In this document: in pieces, positions 11,754-24,700 of the stretch
Layout: every line of letters begins with the position of its first letter
Numbering within the stretch: the stretch's first letter is position 1
From: Holacanthus passer
Lineage: Eukaryota; Chordata; Actinopteri; Pomacanthidae
Direction of reading: 5' to 3'
NCBI GenBank assembly: GCA_025331565.1
Contig: JAFREQ010000043.1
Coordinates: forward strand, 434,001-498,000
DNA length: 64,000 nucleotides
Notes under the pieces: model-generated
What the model was told of the DNA's origin: nothing
The model's database searches: none
What the model saw: only the letters and a program-made list of their open reading frames with translations
Program-made: the position numbers and the translations under genes

Positions 11754-12768
11754 ATGCAAAGGATCCTGGAGGTCTGGCTCACCTTGGTGACACTTTGCGC
11801 GCTCTCCAAGCGGCTCTCCGCGGGCTACGGGCTCAGCATGTTCGCAGCCCAGTCCTCCCCTCCGGATCCCTGCTACGACGAAAACGGGAACCCCCGCAGA
11901 TGCATCCCGGACTTCGTCAACTCCGCGTTCGGGAAGGACGTGCGCGTGTCCAGCACCTGCGGCAGCCCCGCGGCCAGGTACTGCGTGGTGACCGAGAAGG
12001 GAGAGGAGAGGAGCCGGGACTGCCACACCTGCGACTCCGGGGACCCCAAGAAGTCGCATCCGCCCGCCTACCTGACCGACCTGAACAACCCGCACAACCT
12101 CACCTGCTGGCAGTCCGAGAACTACGTGCAGTCCCCGCAGAACGTCACGCTCACCTTGTCCCTGGGGAAGAAGTTCGAGGTGACCTACGTGAGCCTGCAG
12201 TTCTGCTCGCCCCGACCCGAGTCCATGGCCATCTACAAGTCCATGGACTACGGCAAGTCCTGGGTGCCCTTTCAGTACTACTCCACCCAGTGCAAGAAGA
12301 TGTACAACCGGCAGAACAAGGCGGCCATCACCAAGCAGAACGAGCAGGAGGCCATCTGCACCGACTCCCACACCGACATGCACCCGCTCACCGGCGGCCT
12401 CATCGCCTTCAGCACCCTGGACGGTCGCCCCTCCGCGCACGACTTCGACAACTCCCCCGTGCTGCAGGACTGGGTGACGGCCACCGACATCAAGGTGATC
12501 TTCAGCCGGCTGCACACGTTCGGGGACGAGAACGAGGACGACTCGGAGCTGGCGAGAGACTCCTACTTTTACGCGGTGTCGGACCTGCAGGTCGGGGGAA
12601 GGTGCAAGTGCAACGGGCACGCGTCGAAGTGCGTCAAGGACCGGGAGGGGAGCCTGGTGTGCGAGTGCAAGCACAACACGGCGGGACCCGAGTGCGACAG
12701 GTGCAAGCCGTTCCACTACGACCGGCCGTGGCAGCGCGCCACGGCCCGGGAGGCCAACGAGTGCGTGG
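11754..12768 (+). CDS. ntn1: ntn1 exon: signal peptide, laminin N-terminal domain, LE1
   Basis: 1015 coding nt (338 codons plus 1 nt), donor GTGAGT at 12769. It is GC- and CpG-rich compared with the flanks. It encodes the leader, all of domain VI (including MFAAQSSPPDPC, RRCIPDFVNSAFGKDVRVSS and DGRPSAHDFDNSPVLQDWVT) and the first laminin-EGF module starting CKCNGH at residue 284. The exon itself probably begins at 11724, giving 30 nt of 5'UTR. Confidence 0.98.
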
Positions 12769-15700
12769 GTGAGTCTGTCCTCCACTGTGGAATTATTCCA
12801 ACTTATTCTTATTTCTTTTTCTAAATCACACTATTTCATTCATGCACAAGGTGATGTTTCAAATAAGTCATTATTTGGTGATTACAGAAATTACGCACGA
12901 GCCTGATTTTTTTTTTATTCGTTCATTTTTGCTTTTTAAAAATCTTCCTAAGAATGAAACACACACCAAAATCTCGTCTAGAAAAAGATAAAGTTCTCAT
13001 GAAATGTCTGAATGAAAAGGCACAGATTAACTGAGCTTAAATGAGGTGATAAATAATTTGGTTGTGGTTTTAAAAAAATCCTGAGAGCGAAGAAGGCCTC
13101 GAGCTGCAGAGGAGGGTTATTAAAATCAAGAGACTCATTCATGCAATTCAACATTTCAACTAAATTACATTTCTAAAATTACACATTAGAAAATTAAACT
13201 GCCTCCTTGCTGCTATTATTATAATGTTTTATACATCCAAAACAAAGTCAACTACTGCTGAGACAAGCAAAGAAAAAAGTGGCATGCATTCGCTTAAAAT
13301 ACATTCTAACACAAATACAATTCAGGCCTAAATAAATTGCAAATGTTTTAAATAAATTCTTAATTCATTTTGACAGCAATTGATATTATATTTATAAATT
13401 TGTCTGTTTAAAGAAACTCAAATACAAACAATTTTAGCTTATAATAAACACTTCAAATTAAAATTCTCTTTATGCCAAAATAAAATGAAAGTGTTGTCCC
13501 CCCCCCGTTTCAGACTGTGCATATTTGTGTCCAGCAACAAATGCATGCACTTTGTTGACCCCTGATTTTTTTTTTTTTATCAGCACCCAGAAGGAAAAAA
13601 GAAAGGGCCGGAAGTCATTTGCTCCAAACAAAGTGCGCCTGTCCGAATGCGTAATTGCGCACTGACCTGCGTTTCCGACTGTAGCGGCGCTTTAATGGGA
13701 AGGAAACATTGCAGCTGCAGAGATAGACTGCGGGGCCGTGTTGTGTTTCCATAAACAGGTGCTATTACAGATTGGACGGGAGATTAAGGCGGGTTTTATT
13801 GACATGTTTGGCACGTAGAGTATAAACTGCTGCTCTGGAGCCAGTGTGACTATTCAGAGAGGGGGGACAATGCACCAGGTCATTTGAAGCCACATCTGAG
13901 TTTTTCATCCTTGCAGCCAGTGTGTTTGCTGTGATGCTGCAGAGCAAAGGGGAGGGAGGGGGGGCTTATATCAACAGCTCAAGCCCGACCCCCCCTCCTC
14001 CCCTGAGCTGCTGCAACAAACCTGGAAAAGTAACAAGTTCAGACAGTGCCATGGTTTGCTCAACCAAATGGAACAAGTGAACAAGTTGTTCCCCTTGGCC
14101 TCCGCCTTTCGCCCCTGCAAAGCCAGCATCCCAGTGTATTTTACTAAAACAAAAGCTTGTCACTTGTGGCATCCATCTTGCTGTCAGTGGGAGCCCTCCT
14201 CCCCCCTCCTCTCCTTTCACCATCCCTTTTTGTGCCAGAGGTGTCATCAGATAAAAACTGCAGAGAAGCCAGACCGAGCATGTCGTGCAAAGAGGAAATA
14301 ATAAGGGTGGCCTGACACCTCGGCATAAAAAGAAGAAGACCCAGGGGAGGGGGTTGTTTCAATTGAGCGGTGGGTCCATATGGTCTGGCGGTGGGGATGC
14401 AGAGTGGTTGGTGCTAATGATCTGTCTGGGTTTCTCCTGCCTGCTGTAGGGCATTCACATATTGAGAAAGAGTGAGAAAGAGAGGTGTGGTTAGTCGGTT
14501 TCTGTCTCTCAGCATCAAGGCAGTGAGACAAAATCAACTTCCCATGACTTTGCATGCAGGGTTGCCATCATTTTTTCAAGAGGCGTTTATGGTTTTAGCA
14601 GCTGTCTCATTCCTATCAGAGGAGCTGACTTTCAAATTTGTCCATGAAAGCAGAGGGGTGGCACAGGTCTCCCCACAGAGTCTGACTGGTCACCAACCAG
14701 AGTCAGAAGATGATAGGAAGTTATTAGTCTCATGGTTGGATGGAGCTCCTGAACCATAACCAGAGTCAGGAATTATAAAGAGATGCAAAATAAAATGCAT
14801 GAAACGAACACAGAGGCATAACAACGGAAGGAGAAGCAAAATGTCAACAAAGAGACGCCCACAAAAAGACACAAACGACCACAAAGAGACACTAAACGGC
14901 TGCAGAGCAATTACAAAGAGATGCAAAATGGATGGGGGACTTTTACACGTCAGTGTCCAGGGGTCTGGCTGTTTTTAGTTCATGTTGTTTTATATTAGAT
15001 GTTTATTTGGCATTCATTCATTAATGTAATGTAACTACAGCCTATTATTACAGAAACAGGGCTTTAAATGTGAGTCTACTTTTTTTTTTTTTTTTACAAA
15101 CGCAGCCCCCTCTTTTCAAATGTGTCAAAACCTGCTGCTGCAGAAACAAAACAGCTTTGTTTAATACATTAATGTGTGATAATGTTTCACCACGGCCTAT
15201 AATCATTTATGTAAAGGTTGAGAAACACACACACACACACACACACATATGGTGACGCGTCAGGCTCTCCTGTCCCAGGCAGCTGCTTCATATTCTCTCC
15301 GTGTTCAGCATAGCACTGACCCCTGACAGTCAGGCCCCCTTCTCTCCGGCCTGACTGATGGGCTGTGAAGGGAACTGTGGGAAACTCGGGCTTGCCAAGT
15401 GGGTTTTGAGGCAAGCTGAAAATGGTAGCCTCAGTCACTCATATGTGTAATTTTTGCACGTTCGTTCAATTTCAACTTTTGTTTTCGCTGTCGCCCGGCC
15501 ATGAGATGCTCTGTTTTATAACGGCCCGAGAGTCAGCTGGAGGTTCACTCAGGCTTTTTTTTTTACACTTTTGATGTGCTTTTAGAGGAAACTTTCACCT
15601 TCACATATCTTATGGTTGGCACGTACTCATCTGGCTTCAGATGTGATTAATATGAGAGAAAATTCATTGAGTCTCGTGGGATAGAACTCTTTGAATCTTT

Positions 15701-18700
15701 GATCGCAAAGTCTGTTACCGTCTGTCATTCTAGAGAGCGTTTTGTTTTGTGCTCCGCTCAAAGTCTGTCGGCATTTATTAATCCCACACACGAGCCTTTG
15801 TGAGGAAGAGCCGACATGTTTTGCCACCCACAAGGTAGCTGAATTAGGATATGATTGTATCAATTGCCTGCTGGCTCCGCTCCCAGTCTGTGCAGCACAT
15901 ACTGGTGCTCTGTCCAACAGCTCTAAAAATAGAGTGCGGAATATAAATACACGCTCGGAAATTTTTTTAAAAAGAAGCAGCAGATTTGACGGTAAATATG
16001 ATGGGAGAGATGTGATAGCACAAATTCAATGAGGCGTTTGCATGTTCAAATCATCAAGACCTTATCTTTAAGTCATATGATCAGTCTAGACCAGTGGTTT
16101 CCAATCTTATTTATCAGACATATCCCCACAGGCCTAAACTCAACTATCTCTTCATTGTCATCTTTCAAATGGGTTCATTTGAATTTTAAAGTGACTTTAA
16201 ATTGCATGTATATATATATATATAAGTGAATGTTACATTATTGTTTTCATGTAAATGAATTCAATGTTTAGGTTAGTTTCATCAATTGCATTTGTACCTT
16301 TAGCTAAATATTTCAACCAGTTGTCATTACCTTTACTTTAGTTACTATTCAGCCATTTGTAGATGACTTTTGTGCTGAATATTTAGACATCTCTGCTCGC
16401 TATCTAGTTTTCACGTGGCATCCAGGTGTTACAACTGACTCAATATGTGGATATACATTTGTGAATCAAATTGACTTTTTTTCAAATCCATCAAGCCACT
16501 CATCCTTAACCCTGGTTATGAATCACTGGTCTAAATGCATCAGATCAATCAAGACTAGAGCTCTTTGAGAAAACAGCTTAATTTCTTTCTTTGAACTACA
16601 ACCCACTTGCATGACAGCGGCTCACAGAGGAAACCCTGGTAGAGGCGGGAGGAAACCAGACCCTTAAGGACGCCACATTTGCCACGGCCTGTTTTACACA
16701 CAACCACTCCACATCTAAGATGAGCTTTGCTTTCTAGTTTACAGTTGATGATTTGAATCACAAGATGCCTTCAGGGATGCTGGGTTGTATGTGCTGGACC
16801 AGTTGTTGTCCATGTGGCTGACCGGGACCATTGACACTGTTTCTGCTGACTGTTAATGTGCCGCCTGCCTCCCCTGGGTTGCCAGGTTGGGCCAGGGCAG
16901 GCCTGCTCACCATCTGGGTCTCATTTGGGCTCCACGGCAGTAACCCGAGTGACGGGAGAGAAGAATTTCTGCAAAGCATGATGTCATAGATATTCTTGTA
17001 ATAGACGTTGCGCTGTCTCGCCCGTTCTCCTCCCTGTTTCCTCCTGTTAATCCTCCTCTCTCTCACTCGCTGTCATTCTCTGGCCCATCAGTGTGCCAGC
17101 GCCAGGGGACAGTCGGCCCTCTCTGTTCAATTTGTAAGCCGGAACATATTTGAGGGTTTTGATTTCTCACATGAATCCAGTCGACAATAGCCAGAGGACA
17201 CGGCTATTTCTGGGATTGTTTTGATTTTGTTGACTCCTGTTTTGATGTGTCTAATCTTTAAATACAGTTGCTTAAGATATTGCGTAATACAGTAACGAGA
17301 ACAGGCTGTTAAGGTAATGTGTTGTAACCAATAGTTGCAACATGCAGTAGTTATAGTGAAGATGCTGTTTGAGTAAAGCCTTGGTTCACAGTGAGTTTTT
17401 GCCATACTGAAGTACACATGAGCAAGGCACTCATCAGCTCCTCAGGCTCTGACCTTTGACCTCGCTCTGGTAGGCAAAGAGAAATTTCTCCTGCGGGGAT
17501 GATTTTAAACGTGACAAACACAAAGTCACCGATATCTAGCAAACATTTAAAGTCGATTTTGGTCACGCAAGACAAAAACATGTCTGAAAGGAATGTTTTA
17601 GCAAACTAGAGAAAACCCAAAAATGAAAACAAATAAATGTGATTAAGCGTCTCGCTCTTGTTGTGGGCTGTTTGTTTGGATCCTCATTAGTGATTGCAGT
17701 CATTCTCCCCGGGGTCCACAACAATCTTAACAACATTACAACCTTCAGATGTGCTGTGCAAATAGCCTAAATAAGACCAGGACCTGAACACAACACGGCA
17801 AATTGCGCTTCATTAAGATTACATGGAAATAATAATTGTGTATGGAAATGAGAATGAATGCACGTATGTGGGGAGAAAAAAATGAGGCGAAAACAAACAT
17901 GAAATGTGGAGTGGTTAACAGGAAACAGGTGCGTTGCAGGTTAGGACGTTCAGGAACTTTTTTTGGCTCTACAGCAGCATGAAATATCCCTTGAGAATCA
18001 TATCAGGAGCAGAGTGCCGGTTAGATGGGCCGACGAGTCTCAGTCATCCAGAACATGTCAGCGCTCGAGTACAGCTCGGGGGCGCTGGGGAGGAGGATTC
18101 AAACGGCTCGACCAATGGGAGTTCAGAGAAAGCAATGGCAGGCGGTAGTAAGCCCAAAGCAAAAAATATATCAAACCAATACGTTTCAATCAGCAAAAAT
18201 CTAATTTAATGAGACTCATGTGTGTTTTTCTTATGAGCATCTAACAATATCACTGTAACCGACTCTGAAACTAATCTGACTTGCGTGACAACCTCCTCTG
18301 GTGACACACAGACCCAAAACCAGCAACAGAAAACTGGAGATGGATTTTGTGGAAAATGCAATAGGAACCATTGTCACCCACAGGGACTGAGGCAATTTTT
18401 TGTTGTTACTCTTTGTTGTTATTCTGCAAATCAGTCACAGTGGAGGATTTGCCTGTGTGTGACGTCTTAGCGTGGGGCTAAGTTCTCTGTTGAGGTTCAT
18501 GTTAACAAAGATTGAAATGTGTGAGAAAAAGGATGTTGTTTCGTTTTTGCTTACAGTTTTATGCACTTTAAAAGATCATGCTGGTAGTCCTGAATGTTTT
18601 AGCCAGTAAACTAGAGATCGGCTTTATTTTGCGTCACTGCTGACTAATTTCCAAAGCATACAAAACTAACATATTGACACATTTAAAATGAATTTAAATA

Positions 18701-21700
18701 CTTCTTAAAATTCATAAATTCATTCAATCTATTGCCATTTTTGCATCTAAGTTATGTTGTTTTTGTGTACTACTGCAGTTCCACGAACACATCTCGTCAC
18801 TTTTGATATGTTGTAGGAAGCTAAAACAACTGACATGTGAAAAAAATCTCCAAAAATAACCACATTCACGTTACTCCTCCCAATTAATTACTGATTTTTG
18901 TGTCTTACATGTCACCATGTCTTGAATAGAATTGTCCCATATCTTTCAATAACTTGGGTTGGCAGTGTAAGGCCTTAGGGACTGTACAAAAATTATTGGG
19001 GTGAGGAAGGGAGGTCAACATTATGTTAAAGAAGCAAGGCCCCTCCAAATGTTATTAATATTTTCTTTCAAGCGTCCCCTGGACTTAAAGAAAAAAAAAA
19101 CTCAACACCCTCTCCCAACTTGTCAAAATAATGCAGCAGTACTGAATTGGTTTATCTCATTCCACCATTGACTAAATGAGAGAAAGCATAAAGCATCTGT
19201 CACAGAAGGTGTTAATAAAGCTAAACTGGGACTAGTGTGTCGTGCTGAAGTTAAATTATATTATGGGCAAACTTATTGTGGCACATTTAACTGTACTAAA
19301 GCAATTACTTGTAACTATCATTTTTTTAAATTTTTTTTTAAAAATCTGTAAGAGAACAAAAGACACCCCCACTTCCACCATTTCTTCAGCCAAAAGAAAA
19401 TATACAGCACTCTCCCCGTTTTCTACACTCATTCCCACCTAATAATTTTCATACAGTCCCTTGCAAAATATTATGTTTCACAATGACTTTACTCAGATTA
19501 CTTTATATTTTGTATTTGCCGTTCTCCATTTGCTCTTTGCTTTTGTAGGCTTCTCATTTTTACGTTTTGATTACCATAAACTTAACAGGTTTGGCTACCT
19601 AGACAGTGGGAAATAAATCTTGTTTTAGATCAGCAAAACTAGACATGACAGCGATTCTGTGTCTTGCTCAGAGCTTCATCATAAGAACATGTCACAATGA
19701 GTCTTGTATCGTCCAGTTCGGTATTAATATTGCAGACGTTGCCCTTATGTTCAAAAAGCTGTGCTCACTAGGACTAACACCTACATTTCAGCAGCCATCA
19801 TTCTGGACTGTATCCTAAAACATCCTTTAACTCTGTCATGATTACAAATGCAGAACAATGCTTCTGAAATGTTCTCTGTCGCCTCCGGTCTGTCTTGCAA
19901 CATAAGCCTATGTGACTTTGGTAAGAGGTTGCTCTGTATACAACCAGACCATAAAACAAAGAGATGCATTTGGGGGGATCTCAAAAAAAAATCCATGCTC
20001 TGCAACAATCCAGCGTCCTCTGGGTAAAGGCTGCATGTTTTGAGGATTTTGTTTTGTGGAGCTCATAATTCAAGACAGACACGATGGTTTGAGCCAGAAA
20101 GGTTTTACTCTGGCTTTTAAGTGCACACTGAAAAATCTTGTTCCGCTATGTTGTGGACGGCTGTTTGGAGAGGTGACTCAATGTTTTGAGAGGAATACTG
20201 TATGTTAGCTTTGATTTAATGTTCGGATCCTTCGTGCATGGGCTGTTGGATATCATGGCATGAATGTCGACCAGTACGGAACATATACAGAACACAGTGG
20301 GTTTGCTCGACACATAAAGATTGTTGTGTTTAACGTTTGACTGAAAGGTGGTAACTCAGCTTGAGACACACATATGTTATTACACATATGGACAGTAGCA
20401 TTGAAGCATGTGTCAAGATATGAACGACCTTCTGTGATGCAGATTCACCAAACTGACAAATCAAAAAAAGGTATAGATAGTTTTAGGTTGAGCGTTCAGA
20501 CAGTGGCTGAAGTTCACCCTCAGGAAGGTTTCAGCAGATTTGTTGAGCAGTGCAGGATTAAGTTTGACTGATGTTGTGCAGGTGTCATCTTTATCTCATG
20601 ATCAGGTGTTGAAGTTTGTCTCTTTGCATGACTTGGCAGTAGAGGGTAAACTGACAATCTAAAGTTAGGGACCTTCTCAAAAGTGCATGCAAATTGTACA
20701 AGAGAGCTTTTTGGATTTTAGTCAATAGCTTTCTTCAAACCAATTTAGTATTTTTTTAATCATAAACTGACCATATGAACTATAATGGCTGTTTTTGTTT
20801 CCCAACTTAGCATTCTACTGGTCCTCCCTTCATTTATCATATTCATTTTACACAACCTCCCTGAAACCTTCCATTATTAATTTCCAAATGCATCACGAAC
20901 TGTTACACAGCTTTTTTTTTATGCAAAGGGAGGGGTACTGTGGTATTGTGGCATGTGCCTTAACCATTTGGCTACACAGCTTTTACTTGTTCATTTTTGA
21001 GTGAGTGGGGTTCAAATACAAATTGTGTTTTAATTATTATTGGATTCATTTTTGGTAAATGGTTCATTTGTTTTGTGTTTCTGTGAGCAGAAAACCCACA
21101 AAATGAAGCAATCCAGACTATTTCTACCTTGGGTATATGTCTGAAAAAAGATATGAATACAGATATTTTTGTGACATTAACAGATACAGACATAGAAGGC
21201 ACCTCTACGCTACAACCCTCACTGAGTACTGATGCTTTTATTCAGTGAGTTATTGAACTGTGACGTAAAAGGCAATGCTATTATTTGGGCCTCATCCCTG
21301 TTTGTCAGTGCACACTTCCTCAACACAACAGACAACACTGTACAATGCAGTAGGTGGATCTCGGAAGGCCAGATTGTTTGTTTTCTTGCCTGTTTATTTC
21401 AGCTTGTTCACATTGGTGCCTCATTGTTCAACCCAGCCAAGATGAAATAGATGCACATGCTTGCGCGCATGTGTGGATGCTCGACCCTTTTGTGTCCACC
21501 GTCTGTCTGCATGGAGCCGACCGCTGGGCCTTCCAGGGTGGCATCAGGACCACCTAGTGCGTGCGCATCGAGCCCCCTTTGAGGCGCTGGAGCGGGGCAG
21601 GCTGGGAATGATTAATGGGCCAGCGGAGTGACACGCTCCGCGGCTCAGCTTCAGACCCCCAGCCAGCTCCCCTGCTGCGCTGCCACCCGACACAGCCAGC

Positions 21701-24700
21701 TCGGTGACAGCGCCGTTTGTACGCCCACACACAACACACTTCCCCCAGTGTCACTTACCCGACTTACCCCCTGTGCCACTCCCCCCCCTCTCCCCCCCAA
21801 AAAGCATTAAGGAACTCTGCAGTGGAGGCATAAGCTCCTTTGGCTGGTACCATCCTCCCTGCTGTGCTGTCGACACAGGGGTCTTTTTACTGGAAGACAA
21901 AGGCAACAACTGACAACTGGATCAATTATAGCTGAATAAAGTCTTGATCCTTATAAGAATGACGCTTACAGTTGGAGCTTTTCCTACAGTTTTAGGGACA
22001 TTTATAATAGTTTAGCCCCTTCAGTATTTACTTTTATAAATAAAATGCTGCTGCTTAATACTCAAGCATCAGTTGCTAATTACCCAGCTCCCCTTTTCAT
22101 TAACTGCCTCTTATCTGCAGAATGCTGTAAAACAGCGGGTAGACATAATAAGCCTGCCTCGAAAGGGAAATGGAGATGTTGGTTCCCGTTTCATATTTAT
22201 TTTTCCATACAGTAACTTCTGTGCGAGCCCGTCCAAGGGTCTCCGTTGCTCCATAATGGATTTCTACATCCTCCAGCGCTCAGGCCTCCCTCTCTCACAC
22301 ACCCCAGTGGCCAATTCTTCTCTGAGAGAGAATGAGGAACCACTTATTGGATTTGAGAGGATATCCAGCAGGATGGATCGAGGAGAGGAGAACACGTTGG
22401 CTACCAGACGCCGGCCCCTGCACGGCTATAAATATCCCAGAGCTGCACATCTGCTCAAAGGAGGGAAAAACCTGGGGATACATCAATTGCAATCCCCCTT
22501 TTTGCACAGTGTGTGTTTGTGTGTATGTGATGGAGGGAGATCTCTCGGTCAGGCAGGGAGCAAAGGCGGAGGATTAATCCGCCTTCCATAACTCCTCCAT
22601 AACTCGCATCTAGACAGAGGAGGCCGCCTGTTCCCATCCGTGTCTCATCTCTTGTCCAGGTCACCTGAGCTACTGTGGAGCAAATGGCTCATGTCTCCTT
22701 CACACCAAGAGTCACTTCCTTCCTCTCCCGATTGGCCCAGCTCTGAGTCATACATCAGACGGGTTCCTCCCTTTTCTGCCGAGGAAAACCTGAGAGTGTG
22801 ATGTAAACCGAGGCGAGGTGGAGCGGCCCATGCACACACATATATGTGCAAATATGTGCCGTGTGGTTTATTTACACAGATAGCGAGGCTCAATTTCTCA
22901 TGATAGTGAGTCAGAGATAAGACGCTGTATCTGGTTCCCACTCAGGCCGGCGGCTGGGGAAAGGAATGACCTCAGAGCAGCGAGCCCAAAGACCATGTTA
23001 GATTACACTGTGAGGTACAACAAGCTCGGAGTGTCTGGGCTCTGTAACTGCAGCTTTTTATGTTGTGGAGTGACAGGAACAGATCTGAAAATACCAGTCG
23101 CACCAAGCAGAGGACAGTCGAGAGTTGGTGATGTGATGACATCCGTGGTCGCCACAGCAAGCGTGGTTTAATACTACAGTCAACACTCCTTGTGCAGTTA
23201 CTTTGTCAGAAATACAACACAAAAACCACTACTGCATCTGTGTGTATTGCAGCCAAACAAACAATTGACTCGTAATAGTAGTTTTCCACACAACAGCAGG
23301 AGCTGGTCTCATTGCCTTCATCTAACAGCTCATTGTAAATGCTCCTTCTTGTTCCATCACACCATGCAACTATTAAAAGCTGTTGCTTTGTGGACACTAT
23401 TTTGATGAACTACAGCACAAACCTCAGTGATACATTGCGTTTCATGCGAGTGCTTCACACTAAAAGCCACCCAGTGTTTCGCCACTTGTTTTTAATGTAA
23501 AGCAGCAGAAGAAGGAAATGTTCAGTTTGCATCAGCAGTAACTGAATCCAGCTCTGATACAGCGTTAGTACGGTACAGTAAACAGTGACATAAACTGTTT
23601 TCACAGGCTGAGTAGTACATTGCCGTTACAAGCAAAATGATCTTGATGTGTAAAATGAGTGGATTGCTCCTTTAAACACTGCACAGTATAAAAGTTGATA
23701 CTTTTTCTCTCATGAATGAAACTGAGCTGAATTAGATGCAACAGTTTTAATAGCTCACATGGGTTTGACTGACAGCAGAGGCCCCTGGACGTCTTCATTA
23801 ATCTGAGGCTCATAACATAGCATTTGTTTTACTCATTACTCCTGCAGTTAAAGGGTCACTGGGTTCCCGTTAAGATCGCCAGCGGTTGGTTCAGGAAGAG
23901 CCAAGCCTTTTCCTCTTCAACTCAGCGCCATGTCCTGCAAAGCCACCCAGCAACCAGAGCAAGCTTTGAGATAAAAACTAAGGAAATAGTAAGAAAAACC
24001 TTTACAATGGCCTCTGAGTGTTTCAGCAAAACAAACATTAACCATTAATTTTCCTAGGTTTTTCTTCCTAAGCAGAGACAATGTAACCACAGTGATCCGA
24101 ACAATGTAACCACCAGGATTTCATAAACTGAATAAAAACAGGAAAACAACTGGGCTTGAATTGAATCCCCTATCAGTGAGATATAGGGTTAAATGTTTCG
24201 GTGCGATCTAAAAACACACGGGAGAGATATTTTTGACATAGGGATGTGGCTTTGTTATAAATAGGTCCTTGGAGAGAAGGGGAGAAAAGCACAATAAACA
24301 CACCACAAGAAGGATGGATTGTCACCTCAGCTTTTTATGATTTACAGCCAAGTGGCTTCCTGCCTCCATCTCCCTTGTTCCCCGGTGCACAGGGGATCAC
24401 AGCGGAGAATGCACGTGCCAGAGTGTTAAAATAACCTCCCTGCTCTGTGGGGAGGATTTGGACCTCGGCCTAACACGGGCCGGCAAGAGTCCCACAGCAA
24501 CCTGGCCCTGTTTAGATGTTTCATACAGGTTTAGTCTGGAGAACGTCCCCTCTGACCACAAGCTCAATTATCCCCGCATTCACATTTACTGTAAATACAA
24601 GCTCCCAACTGGAGAAAACTATTCAGGTCAGCCTCAAGTCGGTGATTATGGTTTGGATAAGTGGGCGATTTTCAGATGTCTCCCAATTGTATCAACACTG

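Noticed and set aside
11708..12785. Long open frames in other phases over the first ntn1 coding exon (354 codons on plus, 383 on minus)
   Set aside because: They are shadows of a GC-rich coding exon. Their translations are low-complexity (A, R, G, V, L rich) with no domain, while the netrin frame is unmistakable.
22073..22591. 172-codon plus-strand open frame in ntn1 intron 1
   Set aside because: It has no recognisable homology, no domain, atypical composition, and no convincing splice or promoter context. It probably reflects a GC-richer non-coding island.
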